From Porogramme epimiltina (taxonomy: Eukaryota; Basidiomycota; Agaricomycetes; Polyporales; Polyporaceae), in the NCBI GenBank assembly GCA_900155495.1, contig FTLJ01000098.1:80123-144122 (forward strand): a stretch of 64,000 bases of DNA, read 5' to 3'. The position numbers and the translations under genes are program-made. Below, in pieces: positions 19,579 through 31,705 of this stretch. Position 1 is the first letter of the stretch; the number at the start of each line of letters is the position of its first letter. A model generated the notes under the pieces. That model was given only the letters and a program-made list of their open reading frames with translations. It was not told where the DNA came from and ran no database searches.

Positions 19579-22233
19579 ATGGACGCGCAGTCCATTGAGC
19601 ACAGACCAAACATCCTCGAATGGGACCTCAACGAGGTCCAGTCATGGCTTACCACCCTCGGCTATCCGCAGTACGAGCACCAGGTCAAAGGTTCGTTCCC
19701 CGTCCCGCTCCCCCGTTTCCCCCACCGAACCCGTTCCCAGAGCACAACCTCACCGGCGACGTGCTCGTCCTTCTGGACCAAGACAGTCTTAAGGAGATCG
19801 GTATTGCAACTATCGGCCAGCGACTCGCGATTTTGAAGGCCGTTTACAACGTCAAACTTGCCCAGAACATCCCTATTAAACGCGACGATTACGTTCCCCC
19901 ATGTGCGTCTTTCCGCGTCCCTCCCCTCCTTGTTCTAACATGTCCCGTCAGCCGAGGTTGAGGATCGCCAAGAACACATCAGCGTCGAGAAACTCTATGA
20001 CCTCCTCAAGGATCAAAGTATGCGTCCCGCCTTATCCCAATTCGCCAGTTGCTCATGTCGATGCTAGGCGACCGGCTTCGTGTTTTGGAGGACGACAACA
20101 GGAGACTGACTGATGCCCTTGGGAGTTGTCTGGAGGACTTACACCACATTCGCAATCCGGCTTCGAGATCACAGGCGGTAAGGTTGGATGATTTCTCAAT
20201 ATTCATCAATTTAATGCTGTCCGCAGGCGGAGGCAGAGAGTCCTGTGCGTTCGCATTCGTTCAAATGGGCCTCGTTCGTCAAACCTTCCAAGTCGCCCAC
20301 CAAGGTGACTCCCGAAGTCGAGTCCCCCCAACCGTCACCACAACGAATGGAACACGATGTCCATCCAAACCCTCCCAGGGTGGCTCCCACCTACACGGAG
20401 AAGTCAAGCCTTCTAGGCAGCCAGGCTTCAACGAGTGCGCACACATCGTACGCCAGCACTAACAACCTGGTCGCGAACCCTGCTCCTCCTCGACCTCAGC
20501 GTCAAGACAGCCAGGACAATCTCAAGAGTTTCAAAGTCAGTCTCGACGATCCGGCATGGAAGGTCCTTCCCGCCGCGCTCAAGAAGTACAAGATCAACAA
20601 CGACGACTGGCAGAACTATGCTATGTTCATCTGTTACGGTGCTCCAGGTGCGTCATTTGGGTTTCGCGACACACATCCCTATGTTTCATCCCCGTCCAAA
20701 CTTGCCTCTCGGATGTCCCCCCCCCCGGTCTATATCAACTCTCTGTCAACTGGGAGCATCTATCTTCCCTTTTGCTTTCATGGCCTTCTGGTGTCGTGTG
20801 GTTTGCTCGCAGATGCACCTTGTGCGCGTACACTGGAGCTTCCCTGAGCCACATACTCTTACACCCTAGTTACGCGGTGGTCATTCGCATTAGCATGCCA
20901 GTGATCATCGTGTAATGCTCATTGTAGTCCGACAATGGGGGATACGCGCCGTCTTCGCCATTGTGTCCTGTATTCATGTTACATCTCTCCCAGGGAACCG
21001 CATCGAGCGCTGCTTGAGCTATGATGAGAAGCCACTCCTCCTTTTCCAGAAGCTCAAAGACGCCAAGAAGAACCCCGTCTTCATGCTGAAGCACATCAAA
21101 GACATCCGGTCGCCCATCGCTGTCGCGCAGCAGAAACAGGCTGCCCGCAAAGCTTCTGCGACGGAGGGTGGCTCTGCCAAGTCGACACCTACTCCGGGGG
21201 CTACCCACGGCGCCACGCTCTCACCTGGTCAGGATCGTAACCGACCACCCAAGCTCCAAGTGAATAGCCAACTGCCAAACCCAACACCAGGTCTTCTCAC
21301 AGGCATCCCGGATGGCCAGTCAGGGTGGCCAGGGCTAATGTCGCCCTTGGTGGAGAAACAGGGGGACCCGAGGATGGACACGTCGAAGGAGCAGAGCGAG
21401 GAAAGCTCAGGAGCTCTAGACGAAAAGAGTGTGCCTCCACCTGTGCTCCGGGAAATGCCTCCGGCAACAGAAGTGTCGTACGCGGTTGCAATCTATCCGT
21501 ACATGGCAGAGCAAGAAGACGAATTCGACGTTGTTGTGTACGTATCTTTATCTGCTGTCATAGGCGTCGTGCTGACAGTATACAGTGGCGACACCTTCAT
21601 CATCGTCTCGAGAGCAAGGGGATGGTGGGTCGTCCAACGCGACCCCGCGGGTAGCGGGCAAGTAGAACAAGACCCTTCCAGGCAAGGCTGGGTCCCCGCA
21701 GGATGTTTGCTCGAGACCAAGGTGCCCGTTGCCTCTGCTATCGCCGAGGCGACGGCACGGGGAGGTGTCACCGCGTCGCCACCGTTGACACCACCAGGGA
21801 CAACACCCATCCTACCTCTCAGCATCTTGTCCACGAGCTTCCCCGGGATTGCATTGATGGACTACAAGAAGAAGGGAGATGAAGAGCTGGATTTGTTGAA
21901 GGATGATTGTCTAAGGGTGTTCAAGCGATATAACCATTGGTCATACGTGAGTGCTGCTCTCTATCTATCCTATGAAAGAAACTAAAATTTGTCTCCCAGG
22001 CCGTCAAGGAGGAGTCGGGAGACCGTGGATGGGTACCATCGTGGTTCATCGGCAAGGTCCCGTCGTCTTCTGGGACACCCGCCACACCAAGCGCAAGCAC
22101 AGCACCCAACCTGAACCCCGGCGATCAAGATGCTTCGTACCGTGCAGGAGACCTTTCTAGCCAGCAAGCACAGGTATCGCCTATGTCGTCGGCATTCCCG
22201 CCTATACAGACACGAACAACGGCGGTCATCTGA
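19579..22233 (+). CDS. ubc2: Ste50/Ubc2-type MAPK adaptor (SAM-RA-SH3-SH3)
   Basis: Eight exons, 19579-19690, 19741-19902, 19952-20017, 20068-20177, 20227-20647, 20994-21537, 21586-21946 and 22000-22233, give 669 aa. A SAM domain spans residues 12-80 (WDLNEVQSWLTTLGYPQY, LKEIGIATIGQRLAIL) and a short coiled coil 92-140. The Ras-association domain lies at about 250-335 (FKVSLDDPAWKVLPAALKKY, NNDDWQNYAMFICYG, FMLKHIKDIRSP). Two SH3 domains follow at about 454-510 (AVAIYPYMAEQEDEFDV) and 558-612 (ALMDYKKKGDEELDL, RGWVPSWFIGKV). Ste50 links Ste11 MAPKKK to Cdc42/Ras in pheromone and osmostress signalling. The C-terminal SH3 extension is the known basidiomycete feature of Ustilago Ubc2, needed for pathogenic development there. 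The 346-nt intron 5 is longer than its neighbours. Confidence 0.9.
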
Positions 22234-23195
22234 GGCAGAGCTTCGCCGCTTCACATTCACCTCGCCGTCCCGGACGCTCCTTCTCTCACTCTCCGGCTCT
22301 CGTTCCGCTCCGTCACGACCTCTCACGACCTGCATCTTTGCATCATTTCCTTCCTTAGACCACCCCTTCCCGGTCTGATCCCGTCCGTCCCTTTCGCATT
22401 CTGCATTCCCGCATCGCCGACCAAGCCGCTCCTTAACATATTTGGTTTCATATCACCTCACCCGTCCCCCCGCCCCCAACCACATAGGCCCGCTAATGTC
22501 CCTATTCATCGAGTGCCCAAACCCTCGCTTCGTTCCGTGTATATTTGCACCCCCTCGTTCGTCCCACCGTACACAGAATCGTGTTACCGCCACTCCCTGG
22601 ATTCCATCTGTTCCCCTCTCTCCTCCCTATCTGAGCCTCTTCGCTCGCTGCTTTGAGCATCGCATCGATCGCGCACGTTACTGCTAGGTACTGTACAAGT
22701 AGTATATATATTTACAGCTTCTCTGATGACTTCACCATTTCCTTTCGTTCCGGGCTCGCAGTTGGAACGGCTGCGGCGTCAGCGTCTCTGTATCGAACGC
22801 GTACATAGTGGAGGATACTATTCAAAGCTACGTAAAGCATGGGTGGTGTGTGGAAAACTAAGACGGGTGATAGAGCGTATATGGAATACACAAAGCACAA
22901 GATATTCCGCAACCACAATACAGATAGAGCAGACAATAGGGCGCCAAAGGCTGAGATTACGGGAGACGAAACGCACGAGGAGAACGGAGAAGCAGGGGAC
23001 ACAGCAAAGGCCCAGGCCAAACAATATACTGTACGAACTGACATCAGAAAGAAATGACCGCTCCGGCACACGCTCACGACTGCCGGGACGGGTGCATGAC
23101 GTGGTTCAACCTGCATATACAACCAAGGCCCGGTCAGCTCTCGCCCGCCACCACGCCGATGTGAGACGGCACCTGGGAGGCCGGACCGACGACGC
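22234..23195. other. Convergent intergenic region
   Basis: About 960 bp between convergent genes; pyrimidine-rich 3' flank until about 22700. No conserved coding sequence on either strand. Confidence 0.5.
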
Positions 23196-25015
23196 TCACC
23201 ATCCGCGCCAGCCGTGCTGCTTCTGCGGCGGCTGTTGCTGCTGGTCCTCGCCCGCGGGCGGAGCCCGCTCGCGCGTGTCGCCCCCAGGCGTCGAGCGACG
23301 GCGGTCGTGCTGGCGCCGCAGCCTCCCGTCGCGGTCGCGGTCACGCTCCCGCCGCTCGTACGCATAGTCTCGGCGGATCGGGGAGGCCGGCGGCGGCTGC
23401 GGCGGCGGGGCGGCGTGCGCGCGGCCAGAGGGGGCGAACCCTACAGCCGGGGTCGGGGCCGGGGGCCCAGGAGGTGCGGGGCCGGGGACGTGGCTGCTGT
23501 GCCGCCGATCTCGCTCCGCCGGGACGTCTACACGAGCAAAGTTAGGGGGATGGGGCTGTAAGGCGGGGGGTCGGTGTAGGAGAGAACGTACGGGCTGACG
23601 TCGGCAGCGTGTGGCTTCTACGGGGATCCACAGGGGCTGCGGGGCCACCCTCGCGGCGACCGTGATGTGATGAGCGCCGCTCGGGGTGCGTGTGGGGGGG
23701 AGGGGGGATGACTGGGGGAGCTTGTGCCAAGGGTGGCTGGTTGTATGCACGGCTGTGGGACGGCCCTGTGATGTCCGCGTAAGAAACTAAAGCTGGACGA
23801 GTTTCGTGCGAGTCTCGCCAGTACTGCTTACATACCTTGCGCAGCGGGGGCACCGTAAGGCTGTAGCGCGTCCGCCTGCGGTGGTGGGATACTGTTGCCT
23901 GTGGAGGCGTGAGGTCTGTCTGTAATCGCAGGGGGTGGCTGCCTGGGCGGTCCGCCATCACGACGACCTGGAGCGTCTACGGAGCCGCGAGGCTGCTCAA
24001 CTCCGTTGATAGTGTAGCGTTCGCCCTCCGGGGTGGAATACGTAACGTGCTCATTTCCCTGGAACATGTTGACATCAGCGTGGTGGTATCATTTAGGACC
24101 GGATATGAAAGCGTACTTCTGCATCCCGGCGGGTGGTAACAACTTCGGTACGGCCGTTGATGGTACGAGTCATCTGGCTGCGCGATACCCACCGCCCGTC
24201 GCTGCCCATGGCCTCCGTGGAGGAGGAGCTGTAAACCCTGGCAGACCCAGACGGCATGTTCCCCATTGGCGGGAACGACGGACCCCCAAGCATTCCGGCA
24301 AATGGCGGCTGTCTGAACATGGAGCTGCTGAAGGGGTCGCCCGTGGGGCCGAACGGGAACCCAGCGAAGGGGTCACCCATGGGGCCGAACGGGGACCCAC
24401 CAAAGGGGTCGCCCATGCGCGTGGGGCGGGAGAAAAACGGGGCGTCGAAGGGCGACCTCGTGAAAGGCGTACCTGCGAAGAACGGGTCGTTGTCGAAAGC
24501 TGCATGAATGTCGCCGAAGAGAGAATTGAAGAGCTCGAATGGGTCGGTGAAACCGAATGGATGACGGGAGCGACCGAAATGGGCTCTGAAGAAGGGATCG
24601 TTCTCGAAAGGATTGTGAGCAAACGAGCCACCGGCACGCCCGAAGTCCGCTGCAGGTTGCTCAGCGGGAGGCGGCCACACGCCATGCTTGTCGTAGAGCT
24701 AGCATAGCATGATTGGCGAATCTACACCATGCATGTAGAGGATGAGCACACACCTTCCTGTTCTCCTCGTCATTCAGCACCTCGTACGCGTTGTTGACGA
24801 GCCTAAACTGTTCCTCCGCTGCCTTTTTGTCGGCCGTGCTCACGTTTTGAGGCAACCGGTCGGGGTGCGTTTGAAGGGCCAGTCTCCTGTAAGCCTTCCG
24901 CACTTTGCTCCGGTGTTAGCAACAAGGAATGCATACTGTGTAAGGGATGGGATGTACCTTCCTCCGGGGTCGCATCTTTCTTGAGACCGAGTGTCTCGTA
25001 GAGGTTGGAAGCCAT
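23196..25015 (-). CDS. Class B DnaJ (DNAJB6-like) chaperone
   Basis: Six exons, 25015-24958, 24902-24754, 24698-24117, 24058-23836, 23786-23592 and 23527-23196, give 512 aa. The J domain covers residues 1-75 ([51 protein letters not shown]) with HPD. A long G/F-type region follows with repeated DPFF, NPFEN and [11 protein letters not shown] units. The segment [20 protein letters not shown] then [21 protein letters not shown] resembles the C-terminal domain of DNAJB2/B6-type proteins. The tail is Pro/Arg/Gln-rich and low complexity. Such proteins hand misfolded or aggregation-prone clients to Hsp70. The last two introns were chosen by phase and are less certain than the first four. Confidence 0.8.
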
Positions 25016-25475
25016 GGCGTTGTTGTGAGAGAGCAACCCGGAAGCCGGTAGAGATGTAGACGGAGAGACTAGGATAGGATTATCTGGATATTGTGGTGGT
25101 GTAAGCGCGGAGACCACGCCCTGCAGGACCGGCGGCAGCCATGGTCGAGAATATCACGAAAGTCCTCGAACTCTCGCCCGGGTCGTCCAGCCATAGTCGG
25201 GCTCGTGCACGACGGCCCGCGGGAGCCATGATGTCTCCGCGTGCCGGCCTGTGCCGCCCATGGAGGAGGCACAGCCACGCTCCTCGGACGTACCGCACGT
25301 GGCTTCGCATTTTCAGTAGGCGCGCATTCTCTTTCCAAGGGCCGCTCTTGCTTGCCTGCGTCAGTGTGTTCCGTCTTCTGGCGACCGAAACTCCCCTCTC
25401 ATCCGCGTATCATTGCCCTGCTGCCTGTCGTCTGAGCGCAAGTCTGTCTACCACTCCACAGGCGACTTCACCGCC
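25016..25475. other. Divergent promoter region
   Basis: Shared upstream region between the DnaJ gene and ipi3. No supported gene; start codons of both genes are flanked by short pyrimidine tracts. Confidence 0.5.
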
Positions 25476-27349
25476 ATGCATCTCCACGAGTCCATTCTAT
25501 GCGCAACCGCGCCATCTGCCTCGGGGTCTGGACCAGGCTCGCTATCTCTTCACGACCTCCAGAACTCAACTTCTCTTGCTACGTGGAAACAGACGTCCTC
25601 CGGCGTACATTGCACGACTGTTGTTGAATCAAGAGACGGTCATGGAGGGTTCATGCTCGCAGCACAGCAGGATAAATCTATCCTGAATGTATACAACTTC
25701 CAAAAGGTGCGTTTGTATTATTTGCTATACTGCGGGGGCGGGCGTGAACATAGCACCTTTTTCAGGACCAACTGGCTTTGAAAATAGTGCTGCCCGAGAA
25801 AATCACAGCCCTCGCGACAGACCCGAAGGGAAGATATTGTGCTGGGGCAACGGCACAGGGGCGAATATTCTTATGGGAGGCGCGTATTCATCTTCCATCT
25901 TGCTATAACGCCTGAAATGACTTTCGCCTCTAATGTAGTAGATAGCTTCTGGAATCATGTACAACTCCTGGGATGCGCACTACCGTCAGATCAACATTCT
26001 ACGCTTCTCCCAAGACGCAGCGGCCTTATTCGCCGGAAGCGAAGATTCCGGTGTCAGTGTCTGGTCAATAGCCAAGTGAGTAGGCCGTCTTCTTTCAGAT
26101 AAACTCTCCTTGACATTATCCTCCTTCAGACTCCTCGATGACGGCTTGCAAAACGAGCTGCCCACCCCATACTGCAGTTTTACAGATCACACCCTTCCAG
26201 TCACGGATATCATCTGTGGGATAGGGTCATTTCCGTCTTGCCGTGTTCTCACCGCCTCGGTAGACCACACAGTAAAGGTATCCTGACCTCGTCCCGTGCC
26301 CTACTCCGACCGCTCACATGTGTACAGTTGTGGGATCCGTCCTCAAAATCACTCCTTACGACGTTCCACTTCCCCCATCCCATCAACTGCGTGGCATGGG
26401 ACCCCACAGAACGCCTATTCTTCGCGGCATCGCAAGACGGTTCAATACACCAAGTAAACCTCTTCCGCCAACGAGAGGACAAATTTAGTCGGGCTGCGAT
26501 GGAGGCCGTCGGTGGAGCGGGCGTCAGCGATGTCATACGAATGAATGAGCCAGACTCTGGTACTTCGAAGAAGCGTCTCATATCTGTCGGGTAGGCTCAT
26601 ATACGCACTTCCCATTCATCCCGAGCTGATCATGTTCGCTCCTGCAGAGAGCCCGTGTCGACATTGACGATGTCGTTGACCTCGTCGATGCTCCTCGCCG
26701 GCACCTTGACCGGCCTCATTCACGTTTACGATGTTGCATCACACCAGCTCCTTCGGACCCTCTCTACCCACAAGGGGATGTGCATCACCTATCTATCGAC
26801 TATGCTCCGCCCTCCTGACCTCGTTGGCCACATCAACCTGAGCCTCAGCGCGGGCGGCGCAACCGAAAACAAAGAAAGCATTCCTGTGCGCCCTGTTGTA
26901 CCATTCCAACGTATTCGAGACGCGAAAACTCGAGAGGCCCATGATGTGTCTTTGGTGTTACCGCAGACAGAAGTATGTTTTCCATTCCGTGCCAACATTT
27001 CGAATCTCACATATTCCGGTAGACGACGACAAGCGCGTTCTTCTCGTACTCGAAGGCAGAGCTCATCAAGGACCACACATTCTTCGTGAAGCCATCAACA
27101 GTGGGCGCCGAGGCTAATGGAGCTTCACTGCAGTCACGTGTGACGGAGCTAGAGAGTGAGGTTGCTCGTTTGAAGGAGCAACTCGGGAAGGCAAAAGGTA
27201 TCAACGACACCATGTGGGAGTCGGTTGTCCAGCGACTAGTTGCGGAGGGGAAGGAGAAGGAGCAGCGGAAGGGGCAGGATGACGATGCTACCATGGAAGG
27301 GGCAACGCAGGAAGAGGGTAGTCGTAGAAGAAAGCGGAATCGTACTTAG
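25476..27349 (+). CDS. ipi3: Pre-rRNA processing WD40 protein Ipi3
   Basis: Seven exons, 25476-25706, 25766-25879, 25942-26075, 26130-26277, 26328-26590, 26648-26972 and 27023-27349, give 513 aa. WD40 blades are evident: KITALATDPKGRYCAGATA, WDAHYRQINILRFSQD, VLTASVDHTVKLWD, FPHPINCVAWDPTERLFFA, SQDGSIHQVNLF and AGTLTGLIHVYDVAS. A C-terminal coiled coil (LQSRVTELESEVARLKEQL) and a basic tail follow. FPHPINC and GSIHQVNLF are typical of Ipi3/WDR18, the beta-propeller of the Rix1-Ipi1-Ipi3 complex that acts on pre-60S particles and ITS2 processing in the nucleus. The intron after exon 2 lacks a GT donor in the required phase; the sequence there is GAG/GCGCGT, so a GC-AG intron or a local sequence error must be assumed. 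Confidence 0.85.
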
Positions 27350-27463
27350 CTGTATTGATGCATGTTACCCGCGCAGAGCGGGTCTGTTTCACGCTGGTGC
27401 ACGCCCGTATGGTCTCCGGTGTAGAAAGTAAGAAGGAGAACTAAGACCACATGCGTACAGAAT

Positions 27464-28183
27464 CTACGAGGACTCCTCCTTCGGCTTGTACTTCTCCGGG
27501 TCTGTTCCATGGTGCTGGTGGTTGACCAGGTTGACCCTGTATTATGTCAGAACGTATCATCGAAGCCTCGGAGCGGATGGACTTACATGGGGAACAGGTC
27601 TGAAGGAGAGGTATGAGTGAGACAGAAGTTAAGGCTATGTAGAGCGGACATACGGAATTTGAGTTGAGAGAACGCAGAGTTGCGGTATGCCGCTCCCTGA
27701 ATCCACTCAGGCTGGTCAGACTCGCCGTAGAGGGGAAGACCGCGCTTGGCACGATCTGAAAGCTCCGCAAGGTCCTTCGCCTCCTCCCGCTTGTTCTCGG
27801 ACCAGCCCCAGAACCGGACTTATTCCCCAGTGTAACATGAGTAGCGTTTTCATCTGGCACAAACGTGGATAACTCACAGCTTGACCTTTGGTAGGCCATA
27901 AGGAATCCACCAACAAATCCGAGAACGCCGCCGAGGCGGAGCTGAGACCTAATCTTGAGGCTCGAAGGGTCCCACTTGTCTACCATTCCATGCCACCTTT
28001 AGAGCTGCTTGAAGCCATGGCGAATGTGAGACACGCACCCCACAAGAACAAGAGGGTCGGGAAGCCGGCAGTCGCGCCGGCCCAAACCCCGAGGTCGGAG
28101 GGGCGCATGTAGCGGATTACGCGGGAGGCATGGGGGTCCGCGTCGATGAGCGGGAAGGGTGTTTCGACCACCTTGTTCGGCAT
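27464..28183 (-). CDS. NADH:ubiquinone oxidoreductase 21 kDa subunit
   Basis: Five exons, 28183-28039, 27979-27878, 27818-27654, 27599-27587 and 27536-27464, give 165 aa. The N-terminus (VVETPFPLIDADPHASRV, RYMRPSDLGVWAGATAGFP) and the second half (GGVLGFVGGFLMAYQ, FRFWGWSENKREEAKD, QPEWIQGAAYRNSAFSQLKF) match the fungal complex I 21 kDa accessory subunit (NUXM type), an inner-membrane protein with two predicted transmembrane segments. It helps assemble or stabilise the membrane arm and carries no redox centre. Exon 4 is only 13 nt (27587-27599) yet keeps the frame (F-H-L-F-P-M) and is flanked by good splice sites, so I accept it. Confidence 0.85.
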
Positions 28184-28807
28184 TGTCGTCTACGACGGCG
28201 GCGGCGACGAGGACGAGGACGGTGGAAGTGAGGTGCTGGTGCTTTGGCGCCGGGATGCCGAGAATGGCAGGCGATGGGCGTGACCGGAACGATTTAGGGC
28301 AGGCGTGGCGTGGGGGGCATGGGTGGCTCTGGGGCCAGGGCGAGCGAGGCACACCCTCCGATCGCGTCTTGCCTCTCTTCTCTCTTCTCCACCCTTCCTC
28401 TCCGCCCGCCCCCCTCCACTCTGCACACCGCGTGTGGCGGGTAGAAGACCCGTGACCACACGACCACCATGAGTAACGGCGCTGTCCGTTCATCTAACGC
28501 CAGGCGACATACTCGGAACAATAACGCGTCCCCTTATTCACGCCCTACAGGGAAGAAAGCCAATGCCGTGCGTTGCCCTGGCCATCCCATGCGCTATTTG
28601 TCTCACGAACTCGTGTGTCTCGATAGGGCTGGTCGATTACCGGTTTCCTGAGTTACCTCAACCCTCTTCGGTACACAGCGCAACGCGAAGAGGAAGACTT
28701 GACCGCACCTATTGGAGATGCCGCGACGCGTTTAGCGGCTAGAGGCCAAGAAGTGAGCATCTTTCTGCCGATAGTGCATGTTCATTGTCCAACCACCGCG
28801 TGGGTAG
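28184..28807. other. Divergent promoter region
   Basis: About 620 bp between the complex I subunit and nucleoporin genes. No conserved coding sequence. Confidence 0.5.
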
Positions 28808-31101
28808 ATGCACCCTCAGGGCTACAGTGGAGACCCGATCTACGTGCCCATCGACCCATCATCCACCCAAGTTCAACCACCACCCCCACCCCCACCCGCA
28901 TCTTTGTCTCCTCCCTCATCATCTGTGAACGGCAACCACCGCACATCTCCCAAGAGCGACGACTCCCAGATGAATTCCTCAGCCAACCTCCAGAAGGTGC
29001 AAGAGTTCCTGACAGAGAATGGCGGCCGTCCTCTCAACCACGTCGAACTCGCCGGCTTGGTTCATCTCCTCCAAAGCAGCGTCGAAGGTAGGAGGTTTTG
29101 TTCCGGTTGGATGTTGGTATACCTAGCTTCTTACACGTCCACCAGATGAAGACGAGCATCCAGAGCCGTTCCGTTTCTCCAAGAGCCCAAGTACTCGCGG
29201 AAGCACCCCCGCTCCAAATTACCTCGCCACGGGCTCTACCTCTGCCTCTGCCAACTCTGCGCAGGGATCTCGTAAGACCCTGGCCAAGAATCCAATGGGC
29301 GTTTATCGTTGGCAGGGAGGGGGCAGCGCTCGTCCTCGCAATCGCTTCCAATCGCCGGGCTTTGGGTCTACAGCTCCCCGGACGACGATGAAGATTGTGA
29401 CGGAGAAACCGAAAATGGATAGCAAGAGGCGACGTGTTGGGGAGGACGCGACGACCTCCTCGCCACAGCGTGCGGGTGCCACGTCGACATCTAGTTCGAC
29501 GGCGTCCTCCATATCGTCGTCTGCATCTGCACCCGCTGCTCTCAATGGTCAAGAATCGACTGCAAATGGACGAGCGAATGGGCAAGCGCCCCCCGCCACA
29601 CCTCGTATCCGCACTAACGGGATCAAGCCCACTACACCCGCTGTCCCCTCGCCTCTCCGCCAGGCTTGGCAAGCAGATTCACCGCCGCAACAGCCATCCC
29701 ACGCTCAGCCAGCCTCAAAGCCTACGCGCGCTGCCAGCTTCATGACCGAATTGATCAAGGAGGTGACGCCTCCGAAGAAGCCAGCATTCGCAAACCCGTA
29801 CGAGGCGGCAAACCCGATGATCAAGCCTGCTCCCAAGAAACAACCAGCACGTAAGACACGAGCCTCTACCAGGGCAAAGGCACAGGAGGAAGTGCAGAAG
29901 AAGGAACCAGAGCTCACGTTCCAGGCAATCATTGAAGCGACAGTACCCAAGGTACGTACTCTCCTAACCCGATCCCCAGGGCCCGTATTAAGGTATCATG
30001 CAGGGAAGCAAGCGCTCTCGGCCTCCCCCCGAACTTATGGAAGCGGAGTCTCCGGAGAAGGAGAAGAGGGCAGTGTCTCCCCCCGAAATCGGTGCGACAC
30101 GGCGTAGCACTCGTCTGAACGGCATTGAGCAGATTGTCAATGGGGTGAAGGAGACGAAGAAGACGGTCGTGGAAGAGGTATCTGACGAAGAAAGGCAACC
30201 GTCTCCACCAAAGAAACAACGCACGGTGAAGTCGCCCCCAGCCGCTCCTTACAGGCCCCTCACCGTGACCGTTGAGGAGATCGACGATGTGGAGATGGTC
30301 TCTGATTCTTCTACGAAGTCCGGATCAACAACTTCGTACACCCTACCTTCGGAAGTGATCGAGCCTGGTGACAATAAGTCCGACAAGAAGCGGGCCACAT
30401 CCCCGACCTCCACACTTCCCAGTCTACCCCGCGCTGGGTTCGGACTGCAGAAGACTTCTGCGCCGAAAGCCCCTTCAAAGCTTCGCTTCAGCATCCAAGT
30501 TGAGAAGGAGGAAGCCACTGCGGCTCCAGCGCCGGCTCCAGCCTCCTTTACACCCCCTTCCATTCCTGCGACGACGAAGCCTAGCGATCCTCGCGCAAGC
30601 GCAGCAACAATGCCGGAAGACAAGCTGCCGAAGTACAGCTTCCCACTCCCCCTGTCTTCTCCGGGAGCCGGCCCTAGCACCCTCAAAGCCCGCCAGAGCG
30701 CACTCGCGGCGCCCGCGACGGCGCTGCCGACGTTCGACTTTTCCAAGGCCCCCGCCCCCGCGCCTGCTCCCGCTCCTGCGCCTGTGCCTGCGAGCTCCGG
30801 GGGCTTCAACTGGGCCGCGGCGGGCATCGCACCCCCTCCCAAGCCTGCGGCGGACAAGTGGACGTGCGGAATCTGCATGTGCACAAGCCCGGCGAGCGCG
30901 GACAAGTGCGTGGCGTGCGAGTCGCCGCGGGCGGACAAGCCCAAGCCAGCTGCGCCCACACAGGGCTTCAACTGGGCCGCGGCTGGTGTAAAGCCGCCCC
31001 CCAAGGCTGGTGGCGGTGGCGATCAATGGACTTGCTCGCTGTGCATGTGCACGAGTCCGGCGAGCGCGACGCAGTGTACAGTGTGCGAAGCCCCGCGGTG
31101 A
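28808..31101 (+). CDS. Nup153/Nup1-like nucleoporin with two RanBP2-type zinc fingers
   Basis: Three exons, 28808-29087, 29146-29951 and 30004-31101, give 727 aa. The N-terminal half has MGVYRWQGGGSARPRNRF, GFGS and several basic nuclear-localisation-like clusters (KRRR, KKQRTVKSPP). The C-terminus has two tandem units in which GGFNWAAAG or QGFNWAAAG precedes a RanBP2-type zinc finger (WTCGICMCTSPASADKCVAC; WTCSLCMCTSPASATQCTVC). This combination is characteristic of basket nucleoporins of the Nup153/Nup124 group. The fingers are known to bind Ran, and the chain anchors to the nuclear face of the pore. The Asn normally present between the cysteine pairs is replaced, and classical FXFG repeats are few. 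Nuclear-basket placement is inferred. Confidence 0.75.
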
Positions 31102-31705
31102 ACCGCGCTCGAGCCTCCCCCGCGTCCTTGTGTCTGGCCCCCCTAGTCCTATTCGTCTTGCTCATCTGTCTGTGCATACACTCCGGTATTTGTCCCTGTC
31201 CCTGCATCTCTGTACATCGCTGTGTGTGTAGTCCCGCGTTCCGCATTATCGTGATTCGCCCCGGTTCTCTCGCATCGCACTTTATCTCCAGTCGGTCAGT
31301 CACAGTGGGCGGCCCTTGGGCCCCGGTTCCGTTTATAATCTTACATCCGGTAGCTGCCTACTTGCACAATGTACATACAGTCCGTGCGGCGCGAGCGGAC
31401 CCGCTCGCGCCCGCTACCGTAGCTGCTGCAGAACAAGATCCGGGGGCGTGCGCCGCGCTCGCTCGCCCCGCGTTTTTACCCCTGCTGGGTCGCCACAGAG
31501 GCCCGGCAGGGTGCACCTCCACACCCTCGCGTCCGATCGATCCACACCCACATATACACGATCGACCAAGACGCAACGATCGGTGTCGAACGCCCCCGCC
31601 ACACATCCCGCACAGATCGCCCGCGCCGCACACCCCGCGGGGCGCGGGGCGCAGTGTCCTCCTGGACGCCCTGGCGTCCCGACGCCTAGGCTAGGCCGGC
31701 GGCGG
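31102..31705. other. Convergent intergenic region
   Basis: 3' flanks of the nucleoporin and CDK genes. No supported gene. Confidence 0.5.

Noticed and set aside
20648..20993. Open frame within the long intron 5 of the Ste50/Ubc2 gene as coding
   Set aside because: Joining 20647 to 20994 restores the Ras-association domain exactly; the intronic frame has stops and no similarity.
22712..23365. A 217-aa antisense frame downstream of the DnaJ gene, with hydrophobic runs
   Set aside because: No start context, no conserved motif, and it overlaps the 3' end of the DnaJ gene on the same strand in another frame.
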